Assembly: GCF_905171775.1 (NCBI RefSeq)
Contig: NC_053494.1
Coordinates: forward strand, 195,765,044-195,829,043
Origin: Rana temporaria
Lineage: Eukaryota; Chordata; Amphibia; Anura; Ranidae
Length of the DNA: 64,000 nucleotides
Direction: 5' to 3'
This document shows positions 25,146 to 36,301 of this stretch, piece by piece (within the stretch, counting starts at the first letter, position 1; every line of letters starts with the position of its first letter). The position numbers and the translations under genes were made by a program. Under the pieces are notes generated by a model. It did no database searches, had not been told where the DNA came from, and worked only from the letters and a program-made list of their open reading frames with translations.

Positions 25146-25180
25146 TTTATTATATTGTCAAAAATATTGGGACACCTGCC

Positions 25181-25594
25181 TTTATGCCATGTACACACGA
25201 TCTGATTTTCCGTTTTTTCCGACAGAATTCCGCTCAAGCTTGTCTTGCATACACACGGTCACACAAAAGTTCTCGGAACTTTCGTCCGTCAAGAACGCGG
25301 TGACGTACAACACTAAAACGAGCCGAGAAAATGAAGTTCAATGATTCCGAGCATGCATCGAATTGATTCCGAGCATGCATGTTTTTTTGCGAGTCGGAAT
25401 TGCATATAAACGATCTGAATTTCCGACAAGAACTTTTCTTGTCGGAAAAATTGAGAACCAGCTCTTAATTTTTTGCTGTCGGAAATTCCGACAGAAAAAG
25501 TCCAATGGAGCCTACACACGGTCTGAATTTCCGACTAAAAGCTCACATCAAACTTTTCCTGTCGGAAATTCTGATTGGGTGTACGCAGCATAAA
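25181..25594. mobile_element. MITE with TGTACACACGATCTGATTTTCC ends
   Basis: The ends TTTATGCCATGTACACACGA and GGTGTACGCAGCATAAA are inverted. The interior has repeated TCGGAAATTCCGAC palindromes. Relatives lie at 30246-30340, 31148-31561, 43101-43537 and 43624-44052. Confidence 0.75.
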
Positions 25595-25639
25595 GGCATC
25601 CCAGTCTTAGTCCGTAGGGTTCAATATTGAGTTGGCCCA

Positions 25640-26031
25640 ATATAGAGAAAAAAGGGGAGGGGGCACCATATGGTGACCCACAGGTCGGACTTTAAAGGCA
25701 AAATGAACAATGAAAAGTATACAAAAATACAATATTTATTAGAAATAGTACATAGTACATAAAGAACATTTAGAAGAATTAAAAAACACATATATAGAAT
25801 ACATAATATAGAGTGAGCCCCTGTGCGTAAACGCGTTTCACTGTTTATCATCGTCAGGACACATTCAGAGATCGTTGGAAAAGGAAAAACAGGTCTCACT
25901 ATCAGGGATAAAACAAATACATTACAATTTTGTAACATAATAGCGCACATCTTAAAAAGGCTTCATCCTGTCAGAGTGACAAATATAGCACACAGAATAA
26001 AACAAAAAGAGAAAATACCTTATGGGAAGAG
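25640..26031 (-). mobile_element. Short retroelement fragment with 13-bp TSD, PLE-like
   Basis: The insert is bracketed by TTGAGTTGGCCCA at 25627-25639 and TTGAGTTGGACCA at 26032-26044, a 13-bp duplication of the Tc1 target with one mismatch. On the - strand it contains GTCCTGACGATGATAAACAG, then TGAAACGCGTTTACG. This is the same layout as the hammerhead-like box in the Penelope-like element at 46-59 kb, and a CTGACGA core fits CUGANGA. It also has a TAATAAATATTG stretch. I infer a short non-autonomous PLE 3' end. Confidence 0.5.
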
Positions 26032-26212
26032 TTGAGTTGGACCATCTTTTGCAGCTTTAACAGCTTCAACTCTTCTGGGAAGGCTGTCCACAAGGTTTAG
26101 GGGAATGTTTGACCATTCTTCCAGAAGCGCATTCGTGAGGTCAGGCACTGATGTGGAAGAGAAGGCCTGGCTCACAGTCTCTGCTCTTCATAAATGGCTT
26201 CATGTGATTGCT

Positions 26213-27150
26213 ATTAGACATGTGCACAACAAAAAAAATTGTATTTTTTTTGTTTCGTTTCGTCTCGTTCTGTAGATTCGTAAAGATTCATAATTTCGTA
26301 AGACTCAAGTTTTCCTATTCGGACCCGTTCGTATTTTCGTAACAGTTTTATTTTCGTTTATACTGAATGATTCGTAATTCTGTCTAATTTATTTTTGTTG
26401 ATTCGAAATTCGAAATTTTGTTAGATAATAATTTTCGTTTAATGGATTCATAATTTTTTACTTTCGTAAATACATAGCAACGCGTGGCTAATCCATATTA
26501 AGATAGACTTTCTCTTAAGCCCCGTACACACGGTCGGACTTTTTGCCAACAAACTTCAAAATGAGCGTTTTCCAAAAAATCCGACCGTGTGTACGCTCTA
26601 TCGGACAAACTTTTTCGGTTTCAAAAGTCTGGCCAACTCCCTTCAGAAAAAAATCCACGGAAAAGTTTGTTTGAAGTCCGATCATGTGTACGAGGCTTTA
26701 CACTGTACAATGTGACTCAGCACAAAAGAGATAAGCTGATTGGCTAAGATATTAAGTAATCACTCACTAATTACACTGCCCAGTGCCCATTCGAAAGAAC
26801 GATACAAGTACACAAATTTACGAACAGACAAAGAAACGGATTTACAAAACACACAAATGAAAATACGAACATACGAATTAAAATATACGAACAGACAAAG
26901 GATATCAAATACTGAATGCAAATCGTTCATTATAGATGGCATTTTCGTTTTGCTTATTTGCTTTTTCAGTGTTTCGTATTTTAGTAAGATTGTCCAATCA
27001 TACGTTCGTATTTTCGCTTATTCGTAATTCCGTAATTTTCGCACTTTGGTTCTTTCAGCTTTTCGGATGTTCGATTTGATCCAAATGTACGAATACTAAA
27101 AAAATTGTACGAAAATCCATTTGTTATGAACGGGAACGCACATGTCTAAT
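26213..27150. mobile_element. 940-bp AT-rich MITE with ATTAGACATGTG ends
   Basis: The ends ATTAGACATGTGC and CACATGTCTAAT are inverted. The interior is AT-rich and full of TTCGTA/TACGAA words (TTCGTAATT, ATACGAACA). It is interrupted by a smaller MITE at 26518-26700. No transposase is seen. Confidence 0.75.
26518..26700. mobile_element. Nested MITE with CCCGTACACACGGTCGGAC ends
   Basis: It begins just after TTAA at 26514-26517 with GCCCCGTACACACGGTCGGA and ends GTCCGATCATGTGTACGAGG. It lies wholly inside the 26213-27150 element, so it is younger than its host. Confidence 0.75.
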
Positions 27151-27198
27151 TGCGATCCTTAAATAAAAGACAGTTTTTGGCATGATTTTCAATATTAA

Positions 27199-28133
27199 CC
27201 ACTTCAGTCCTGGAAGAACTGGCTGCTAAATGACCGGGCCATTTTTTGCGATTCGGCGCTGCGTTGCTTTAACTGACAATTGCGCGGTCATGCGACATGG
27301 TACTCAAAATAACAACGCCCTTTTTTCCCCACAAATAGAGCTTTATTTTGGTATTATTTGATCATATCTGCTATTTTTATTTTTTGCGTTATAAAAAAAG
27401 AGTGACAAATTTGAAAAAAACACAATATTTTTTACTTTTTGTTATAATAAATATCCCCAATTTTTTTTGTTTTCCTCAGTTTAGACCGATACGTATTCTT
27501 CTACTTATTTTTGTTAAAAAAAATCGCAATAATCGTATATTGATTGGTTTGCGCAAAAGATTATAGTGTCTACAAAATAGGGGATAGTTTATGGCATTTT
27601 TATTATTCTTTTTTTTATTTACTAGTATTAGCGGCAATCTGCAATTTTTATTGTGACTTTACGGTGGATACATTGGACTCTTTGACACTATTTTGAGACC
27701 ACTGTCATTTATACAGTAATCAGTGCTATAAAAATGCACTAATTACTGTGTAAATGACACTGGTAGTGAATGGGGCTAACCACTAGGGGGCGATGAAGGG
27801 GTTAAGTGTGTCCTAAGGAGTGATTCTAACTGTGAGGGACTGGGCTACCAGTGACACATCAGCGATCACTGCTCCTGATCACAGGGAGCAGTAGATCGCT
27901 GACATGTCACTAGACAGAACAGAGAAATACCTTGTTTACAAAGGCATCCCCCTGTTCTGCCTTTGCCAACCGAAATCGCGGGCCGCCCGTGAACATTGAG
28001 TTCCCAGGAGCCATGGGCACACTCACGAGGCACGCGGCGTGCCCGCTAGGTGGCAAATGTAAAGGGACGTACAGGTAGGCCCATTTGCCTGCCCGTGCCA
28101 TTCTGCCGACGTATATGGGCGGTCGCCAATTGG
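27199..28133. mobile_element. MITE of the TTAACCACTT family, copy 3 (inverted)
   Basis: TTAA lies at 27195-27198 and 28134-28137. The left end CCACTTCAGTCCTGGAAG and the block TTTTCCCCACAAATAGAGCT are the complement of the 19.2-kb and 20.7-kb copies. Near 27714-27810 it shares TAATCAGTGCTATAAAAATG and CACTAGGGGGCGATGAAGGG with the 14.0-kb fragment. Confidence 0.8.
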
Positions 28134-28989
28134 TTAATGCCAACATTTCAGAATTTCTGCCAGGGTATACAAACTTTTGAGCACAACTGTATGTTAGTTA
28201 TTTAAAACAAAATACTTATTTTTTTAAATGAACATTTTATTTAATTTATCTATTCATTTTTAGACCTGCGGGGAGTTTTCTATTAGAAGAGACTGTGAGG
28301 TGTAATTGTTGGCTCCAGTAATAGTAATATGAAGCCAGATTGACACATTTTCTAGATACATAATATTGTGTTAGGGAATATCATTGCTAGAGCACTGTCA
28401 TAACGCCTTTTTGTTCTGCCATATGGCAGGCAAAAACATGCTGAAGATTCACGACTCAACTTAAATTAAACCGAATAATATCTTCATAGGATAAATATAT
28501 ACCTGTCTAATGTCGAGAACCTGGGAATCGTCCACTGCCTCAGTCGCACACTATAATAAACTTAATTCTGTATTCTGTATGCATTTCAACATAGCAAATC
28601 TTCAAGTGTTTGTGAGGGGGACATTTTAAAAGGAGCTTGAAGAGGAACATTTAGTGCAAGTCAAGGAAGCAAGTACTTTAGGGGCACCTATAAAAAAAAA
28701 TCTGCATAGCTGTTCATTCATTGAAGCAGCATGTTAATTTGTTCTGTGCAAATGGGACAGAATCTATGTTCCCAGACTATATTCTCTGCAGTTTGAATAC
28801 GTAAATGCAGAAACAAAATGCATTATAGCTACTAGATGGCACTGACTATCATAGGAAACAAGTATGCTCCTTAACTCCATCTAGTGTTCATAATGCAGTG
28901 TTTTCCCAATGCACATGTTTTAGGGAGAATTAGGGAGAATATAGCCTGACAACATTCAGTTTTGCTTCATATGCTTTGTGTAGTGTTAA

Positions 28990-29342
28990 GCCGCATACAC
29001 ACAATAGGTTAACCAGAGGACAACGGTCTAAAAAAAGCCAACTTGCTTTAAAATTAACCTATGGATTGGTAACCGATAGGTCAAACCCAATCGTTAGTAG
29101 GCACAACCATCGGTTAAAAATCCACGCATGCTCAGAATCAAGTCGACGCATGCTTGGAAGCATTGAACTTCGTTTTTTTCAGCACGTCGTTGTGTTCTTT
29201 TACGTCACTGCGTTCTGACACGATCGGTTATTTACCCTATAGTGTGTAGGCACGACGGACCATCAGTCAGCTTCCTCGGTTAACCTGTGACAACGGTTCT
29301 TCAAACCGTTATCCTCTGGTTAACCTATCGTGTGAACGAGGC
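28990..29342. mobile_element. MITE with AACCAGAGGACAACGGTC ends, copy 2
   Basis: TTAA lies at 28986-28989 and 29343-29346. The ends are ACAATAGGTTAACCAGAGGA and TCCTCTGGTTAACCTATCGT. It is internally deleted relative to the copy at 12036-12460. Confidence 0.85.
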
Positions 29343-29577
29343 TTAAGTGGCTTCTTAGGTGCATTGCCATGCGTTGACAGCCTATTCAGGTTAATTGGCT
29401 GCCTTAACATTAAAATCATGTTAATAAGAAAAACAACAAACTGTATTTTATACCTTCCAGGTCTAAAATGCTGACTATATAATTGGGGGCAATTCCTATA
29501 TAATTCATATTTGTCTGAGACAATTCTGAAGCTGCATCTTCCACTTAAATAGATTCTAAAGGCTTTTTTTACCTTAA

Positions 29578-30152
29578 AGCGGAGTTCCGCCGGAAAAAAT
29601 ATATATTAAAAGTCAGTAGCTACAAATACTGTAGCTGCTAAATTTTAATATACGGACACTTACCTGCCCAGGGTGCCCGCTATGTCGTGTCACAAAGCCA
29701 ATTTGTCCCTCTGCTCTCGAGTGCTGATGCCGCCATCTTCTGTAAGGGAATCGGGAAGTGAAGCCTTGCGACTTCGGGGGGGCGGGTTTCATTTAAATGA
29801 AGCGCGTCCCCACACCGAATGAACTGCGCATGCGTCGTCCAGAAATTTCCCGCCGTGCTTTGCGCGAAATGACGTCGCAACAACATCATTTTTTGAACTT
29901 AGACGTGAGTTACGTCCATCCCTATTCACGGATGACTTTCGCAAAAAATTCAAATTTCGAAGCGGGAACGACGGCCATATTGCATCTAAGATCCGAAGGC
30001 GTACGAAGCCGTACGTTTGTCGGATCTTACCCAGATGCCGTCATATCTTGGTTTGAGGATTCAAACTAAAGATACGACGCGGGAAATCTGAAAGTATGTC
30101 GGCGTATCAGTAGATACGCCGGCGTACTTGCTCTGTTGATCTGGCCCCCTAT
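29578..30152. mobile_element. Composite of two MITE fragments
   Basis: After TTAA at 29574-29577 it starts with AGCGGAGTTCCGCC, the left end of the AGCGGAGTTC family. It ends with GGCGTATCAGTAGATACGCC and GATCTGGCCC, the right end of the ACGCCGGCGTA family. The right end of the first and the left end of the second are both missing, so one was inserted into or recombined with the other. Confidence 0.6.
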
Positions 30153-30245
30153 GTTAGTCTCTGGTTCTGTTCGGTGTCCTATAGCTGAAATATTTTCAAT
30201 CTGAACTTGAGTTAGGAATCACAGTCTCAGCAAGAGTCTGACTCT

Positions 30246-30340
30246 AATGCCGCATACACACGATTGGAATTTCCGACAAAGTTTGAGCCAAAATCCACGC
30301 TTTTGTTGTCGGAATGTCCGATCGTGTGTACGCGGCATCA
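30246..30340. mobile_element. Minimal 95-bp MITE (GCCGCATACACACGATTGG ends)
   Basis: The ends TGCCGCATACACACGATTGG and TCCGATCGTGTGTACGCGGC are inverted around a TTGTCGG palindrome. It shares its flank AAGAGTCTGACTCTAATG with the larger copy at 31148-31561. Confidence 0.75.
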
Positions 30341-30590
30341 GGTTTCCTGTTGGTCAAAAATTACTCTGTTTGTGATGTTTGATGTTTTTTTTTATTACTT
30401 TTGGATATTATGTTAATACATTTATCCAATTTTTTTATATACTTATTCTTTTTGAATTTATCTACTTACGGTACTTTGTACCGGAATAGTCCACTTGCCC
30501 GTTCTTCCCTCTCTGTGGTCTTTTGGGTCTTGGGGTACCTTAAGCCCTCTCTCTATCTAATTAAGTTTTGGATGATGGTACTATTTTTAA

Positions 30591-31086
30591 AGCGGGAGTT
30601 CACCCGAAAAACAATTTTTAACATTAGATTGATGGTCATTTTGTGAAGCAGAATCGAGTGGTTTTTTTTAAATCGAAGCAGTACTTACCATTTTAGAGAT
30701 AGATCTTCTCCGCCGCTTCCGGGTATGGTCTTCGGGACTGGGCGTTCCTATTTGATTCACAGGCTTCCGACAGGCTTCCGACGGTCGCATACATCGCGTC
30801 ACGAGTAGCCGAAAGAAGCCGAACGTCGGTGCGGCTCTATACGGCGCCTGCGCACCGACGTTCGGCTACTTTCGGAAAATCGTGACGCATTGTATGCGAC
30901 CGTCGCAAGCCTGTCAATCAAATAGGAACGCCCAGTCCCGCAGCCCATACCCAGAAACTGCGGAGAAGATCGCTCTCTAAAATGGTAAGTACCGCTTCGA
31001 TTTAAAAAAAAAAAACACCCGATTCTGCTTCCCAAAATGAGCCTCAATCTAATGTTAAAAATTGAGTTTTTGGGTGAACCTCCACT
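30591..31086. mobile_element. Long foldback MITE, copy 1 (~240-bp arms)
   Basis: TTAA lies at 30587-30590 and 31087-31090. Nearly the whole 496 bp folds on itself. GAACGCCCAGTCCCG, CTAAAATGGTAAGTAC and GCGTCACGA words on one side all have complements on the other. The ends AGCGGGAGTTCACCC and GGGTGAACCTCCACT are inverted. A relative lies at 36368-36846. Confidence 0.9.
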
Positions 31087-31147
31087 TTAACTTTATGATG
31101 TATTTTTTATCTAAGAGGCTAACAATTAATTCAAGAGTCTGACTCTA

Positions 31148-31561
31148 ATGGCGCATACACATGATCGGAATTTCCGACAACAAATGTTCGATGTGAGCTT
31201 TTGGTCGGATATTTCGACCGTATGTATGCTCCATCGGATATTTTCTGTCGGAATTTCTGACAACAAATGTTTGAGAGCTGGTTTTCAATTTTTCCGACAA
31301 CAAAAGTTCTTCTCGGAAATTCCGATTGTGTGTATGCAATTCTGATGCACAAAAATCCACGCATGCTCGGAATCAAGCAGAAGAACCTCACTGCCTATTG
31401 AACCTCATTTTTCTCGGCTCGTCGTAGTGTTGTACGTCACTGCGTTTTTGACGTTCTTGAATTTCCGACAATGTTTGTGTGACCGTGTGTATGCAAGACA
31501 AGTTTGAGCCAAAATCCACGGTTTTGTTGTCGGAATGTCCGATCGTGTGTACCCGGCATCA
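31148..31561. mobile_element. MITE with GGAATTTCCGACAACAAATG arms
   Basis: The ends GCGCATACACATGATCGGAA and TCCGATCGTGTGTACCCGGC are inverted. The interior has several TTTCCGACAACAAA blocks in both orientations and ATGCTCGGAATCAAGCAGAA. The copies at 25.2 and 43.1 kb are relatives. Confidence 0.75.
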
Positions 31562-31710
31562 GGTGGTCAAAATTATTCGCCAGAGAAGAGCATGAACTCT
31601 TGAAGCATGTGCCATCATGTATTTCAGTAAATGGACTCTTTTCTAATGCATTTGCACTTCATTCTTCGCTCATCAGTCACCCCATTTAAACCTCTGTGAA
31701 GTTTGTTTAG

Positions 31711-32249
31711 TCAGGCCTCATACACACGACCGAGGAACTCGTCGGAAAAGACACACCGTTTTCCTCGATGAGTTCCTTGTTAGGCTTGTCGAGAATCTTG
31801 ACAAGCTTGCTTTGCGTACACACTGTCGAGACCAAATCTCCTCGTTCTCAAACGCGATGACGTACAACACGTACAACGGCAGGGGAAGTTCGATTCCACT
31901 GGCACAGCCCTTGGGGCTGCTTTTGCTAATCTCATGTTACTGCGTGTTAAGTAAAAGTTTGGTAAGAGGCGATTTGCACTTTTCAGACTGTTACAGCGTG
32001 ACGAATGTGTTATCTCCCTTACAAACTCTACTTTTACCGAAGGTGCGCTCCTGTCTCTCGGTTTCTTGTCGAAAGCGAGGAACACGACGAGGAAATTGAG
32101 ACTCCTGTTCTCCATTTTCCTCGTCGAGCTCCTCGACAGTTTCCTCTGTGAAAAACGTACACACAACCGGTTTCCTTGGCAAAAAAGCTCTGCCACCAAG
32201 TTTCTTGATGGATTCTGTCAAGGAGAACGGTCGTGTGTACGAGGCCTCA
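31711..32249. mobile_element. 540-bp member of the CGAGGAACTCG MITE family
   Basis: The ends TCAGGCCTCATACACACGAC and GTCGTGTGTACGAGGCCTCA are inverted. The interior is longer than in the 275-bp copies at 21.9 and 44.1 kb, so it may be closer to the ancestral form. No transposase frame is apparent. Confidence 0.8.
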
Positions 32250-33384
32250 GACATTTAACTAAATTTGGCAGAGAAACTTTCATTTCATAAATGAAATATA
32301 TTGGTCTTTTTTTTTTCTTCATAAATGTAGGTTTGCAAAAAGTGAACCTAAGTGTGTTTTGATGAATGCTAATAGGAGCCCCTTATTATACAGTGTGCTG
32401 TGCGTTAGAGTTTCACAGTTATTTCTGTATAAAATATGTATTTTGCCTCGGATGGGTACTAGACAACTCTGTACTTTATTTGGTTAAAGAAACTCCTTTT
32501 CACATGCTAAAAGCGTTATCTGGATTTTGACCTCCAGTAATTTCGAGACATTCTGCTTCAGTGATCGCACTGTGCTTTAATAAAAATGCTAAACTTGAAT
32601 TCAAGAAGTGTTGTGAAAGTAGTTTGCGCTGGTTAAATCACAGTTTTATGTGTTTGGGTAAGAAGTAAATAATGAAGTGCATCATTTAAAAGTTGAAGGC
32701 CGCTGTAGGTAAAAAAAATATTACAAGATCTGATTGGTGCTTGGATGCAAAAGGTGTCTGTTGTCTATAGCAAGCAATCAATGCCTTTCCATTGCTAGAA
32801 TAATGAGAACTGGAATGTATTTAAAGTTTAAATTTGGCAACAAAACTTACTTCATCATTATTTTTTATTTTTTTTTAGAGTGGGGGAAGAGTTACAACCT
32901 CAGGTTTATGTACCGCGTTATTTGTATTCACTGATGGGAGAACTTTTACCCCTCTCACCAAGAGGGACCACAGACCACAATATACTTTTTTTTTCAAAAG
33001 CTCTTTCTAAACCCAACATCCTAAAAGCACAACTCCGGGTTGTGAAGTTCTACCCAAAAATGGAACTTCCGCTTTTTGGAACCCTCCCTGCCTCCGGTGT
33101 CACATTATCACCTTTCAGGGGGAAGGAGGGAGCAGATACCTGTGTAATACAGGTATTTGCTCCCACTTCTGGGCATAGATACCCACGGGAATCTACGCTA
33201 CTTCTGGCACCTCCCCCCCCCCCCTCGCTGTCTTCTGGGAGACACACATGTTCCAGAAAACAGCAGGGACCAATGGCATTGCACAGCACGAGTCGCACAT
33301 GCGCAGTAGGGAACCAGGAAGTGAAGCCGCAAGGCTTGGATGATAAAAACAGCAGAGCTTCCCCTCATTTCAGATCTTCCGCTC

Positions 33385-33470
33385 AGATCTACAGCGACTG
33401 CACTTTCAAATGCACTTGCAGTGCACTTGTAGTGCAAAGTGGATTTGCCTTTCGTAAATAACCCCCATAG
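33385..33470. repeat. End fragment of the GGATTTGCCTTT repeat family
   Basis: GTAGTGCAAAGTGGATTTGC followed by CTTTCGTAAATAACCCCC is the outer end of the family seen at 61640-62130 and 62345-62400. Confidence 0.5.
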
Positions 33471-33965
33471 TGTTTTGCTTTTAGGCCAAAAAGTTACATT
33501 TTGGTCTCATCTGACCAGAGCACCTTCTTCAGCATTTGCCATGTCCCACACATGGCTTCTAACAAACTGCAAACAGGACTTCTTATGGCTTTTTTTCAAC
33601 AATGACTTTCTTCTTGCCACTCTTCCATAAAGGCCAGATTTGTGGAGGGAACAACTAATAGTTGTCATGTGGACAGATTCTCCCACCTGAGCTGTGGATC
33701 TCTGCAGCTCCTCCAGAGTTACCATGGACCTCTTGGCTGCTTCTCTGATGAATCTTCTCCTTGCCTGACCTGTCAGTTTAGGTGGACGGCCATGTATTGG
33801 TAGGTTTTCAGTTGTGCCATACTCTTTCTATTTTGGGGTGATGGATTGAACAGTGCTCCGTGAGATGTTCAAAGCTTGGGATATTTTTTTACAACCTAAC
33901 CCTGCTTTAAACTTCTCCACAACCCTATCATTTACCTGTCTGGTGTGTTCCTTGGCCTCCATGAT
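33471..33965 (-). pseudogene. Tc1-like transposase relic, N-terminal half
   Basis: The - strand translation starts MEAKEHTRQVNDRVVEKFKA, then GLGCKKISQALNISRSTVQS. This is the paired-like helix-turn-helix DNA-binding domain of a Tc1/mariner transposase. It continues through RSGKEKIHQRSSQEVHG- and WPLWKSGKKKVIVEKKP-like pieces in shifting frames. Several stops and frameshifts break it, and the catalytic half is missing. Confidence 0.85.
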
Positions 33966-34017
33966 GCCATGTGTATATATAACAACAGTCAAACTTCTAC
34001 TTTTTTTATTATTTTAA

Positions 34018-34555
34018 AGCGGAGTTCCGGCCACAATTTCACGTTTTAAATTTAAATACCCCTGTAATACACAAGCTTAATGTATTCTAGTAAAGTTAGT
34101 CTGTAAACTAAGGTCCGTTTTGTTAGGTTGTTACAGCATTTAGACACTTTATAAAATAGAAATTGACTGGGGCCATCTTAAGTGTGGGCATCATGAAGCC
34201 AGACTGTATGACTTCCTGGATTTCAGCCTTACAGATCTTGCACATGCTCAGTGCAGCACAAGCAGTGTAATAGGTTTCAGATCAGGTTTCAGCACCTGTA
34301 CTGTCCAAGTCACATGATTCTTCGAGACTGGGGAGTGCACAGACTCCTGGAAAGTTACACCCACTACATTCCCAGGAGTCTGTGCGGTGTAGGTTAGGAA
34401 GCTTAAGCACCTAGGTGCAGGAAGAGGAAAGATTAACTATTCTGCCTAGCAACAACACTTTGAAGGCATCTAAAAAAAAAAAAATGTCTTAAAGGACTAA
34501 TGACATTTTTTTAAAACTACTGATGTAATGTTATATTTATGGGTGAAACTCCACT
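34018..34555. mobile_element. TTAA-flanked MITE (AGCGGAGTTCCGGCC family)
   Basis: TTAA occurs at 34014-34017 and 34556-34559. The ends AGCGGAGTTCCGGCC and GGGTGAAACTCCACT are inverted. No coding frame. It abuts the Tc1 relic. Confidence 0.8.
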
Positions 34556-35127
34556 TTAATGCTTGTTTGTAGCAATAAAGATTTTTTTTGTGGAACACAA
34601 TTGAATGATTGCCTAGAAAGTCCCAAAGCAAAGAGGGAGTTATTTCTCATTATGGATATATGGAAGAATAATAAACGATAGAAACTCAACTCTACTTGTG
34701 GAAGGCCAGAATTAAATTGTATTTTTAATCAAAAAGACAAGATAAGGTTCCCCTTCTTTAAAGATGGAGAAAACAAAAGACTAGGGTCTGGACTGAACTC
34801 AAATGTCAGAAAGGGATGGATGGAAGGAACATGGATGAGGGCAAAAACCAGACATTTTTTTTAATCTTTTCCCACCCTATAAAAAGGTTATTGGCTGAAG
34901 TTGGGCTTTAATAGGTACATTTAGCTTTAATATGCTGTATAAGCCCCTCTATATTTTCTACAAGTAAATGTGCAACGTTTTTTCACAAGAGAAGAACATT
35001 TGAAGACATAACTTTCAGCAAATGTTTTCTGTAAGTGTCCATTCTACACATTTCTCATAAGCTCCCAGTATGTCCTGTCCTAGTGGAAGAAAAGGGAACT
35101 GGTGCACAGTGAGATTGTAAAGCTTAA

Positions 35128-35635
35128 AGGGGAGTTCCAGCCATTTGTATGTTTATTAAAAGTCAGCAGCAACAAAAAGTGTAGCTGCTGGCTTTTAATA
35201 AACAGACACTTACCTGCTCCAGCGCTCCAGCGACGTGCCGGCCGGGGCTCCGCTCCTCACCCCCCCTCCCCGGCCGGCGTCTTCATTCTCAGTGTGGGCA
35301 CCCGGCCGTGACAGCTTTCGGCTTCACGGCCGGGCACCCACTGCACATGCGCGAGCGGCACTGTGCATGCGTGAGCGGCGTGGCCCAGCGCCGCGCCGTG
35401 TAATTGGCCAGGAGATCGCCTAGGACCTGTGACGTGTCCTAGGCGATCGCCTACAGCAGCCCCTTCCTGAAGGCGATTAAGCTTAGTCGCCTACAGGAAG
35501 GAGGAAGTGGGACAGGAAGTCCCACTCTTCCTGAAGCCCCCACTCCCCCTCCAAAAAAATTACATGCCAAATGTGGCATGTAAGGGGGAGAGGAGTGGGA
35601 TAAAAGGAAGTTCCAAATTTGGGTGGAACTCCTCT
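35128..35635. mobile_element. TTAA-flanked MITE, GC-rich interior
   Basis: TTAA occurs at 35124-35127 and 35636-35639. The ends AGGGGAGTTCCAGCC and GGGTGGAACTCCTCT are inverted. Inside, TATTAAAAGTCAGCAGC and ACACTTACCTGCTCC match the 29.6-kb fragment. The GC-rich core at 35220-35400 has chance open frames only. Confidence 0.8.
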
Positions 35636-36301
35636 TTAATAACTAATTCCTAAAATCAATACCCCCAGCTCTGAATTTACAAACAAGGCAAATAATATTG
35701 CCTGTACTTCAAAGAATTGTTTTCCCATACACATGATAAATTAATTAGTTAGCAAATCCTTAAGCATTACTTATGCAAATGGGAAAAATTGGTTTTTCAT
35801 GCAAATTGTGTTCGCTTGCAGTTCACCTTGCTGTTAAAATATTTAAAGAATGTTTGATCTTACACGCAGGTTTTGACAGCCATGTGTGAGCTAAAGTTGC
35901 TATTCAAAAGGATTAAAAATTACAAGAGGGATATTACTAGGGATGAGGTTCGGGTTCGGTCAAAAGTTTGCAGGTTCACCACCAGATATAAGGAACAACC
36001 TATAATTCTGTGCATAGCCTTTTGTTCTGGTAATTGAGTCACAAGAGCCAAAAACACGAAGGAATTGGTAAACCTGTCCCCTTGTTATAAAAGGAAGGGC
36101 TCACTGCTGCCGTATTATCTGTCTGTGCTAAAGCTTTAAGGGAGAGTTGACAATTCTGTGTTAAAATAATAATTTTGGGATTGGTACATGTCCCCCAAAG
36201 CATCCCATGCCTGTTTGATAATATCTTGTTTATTGACTCTACAAATGGCCACAATTGAATAAAGAGATTTTACCCCCAACAACACCAAAGATTTGCTGAT
36301 T

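Larger units (their letters stand above)
25152..26190 (-). pseudogene. Tc1-like transposon relic with two nested insertions
   Basis: Three pieces belong to one Tc1-like element: the end TTGTCAAAAATATTGGGACA (25156-25183), GGCATCCCAGTCTTAGTCCG (25595-25639), and 26032-26190. The last piece encodes on the - strand SVPDLTNALLEEWSNIPLNL followed by VDSLPRRVEAVKAA, the C-terminus of a Tc1 transposase. A MITE (25181-25594) and a retroelement fragment (25640-26031) separate the pieces. The 17341-17605 fragment is a related transposase. Confidence 0.8.

Noticed and set aside
32880..33461. 193-aa open frame on the + strand
   Set aside because: Low-complexity composition, no family resemblance, runs through a repeat end and a poly-C run; looks like chance.
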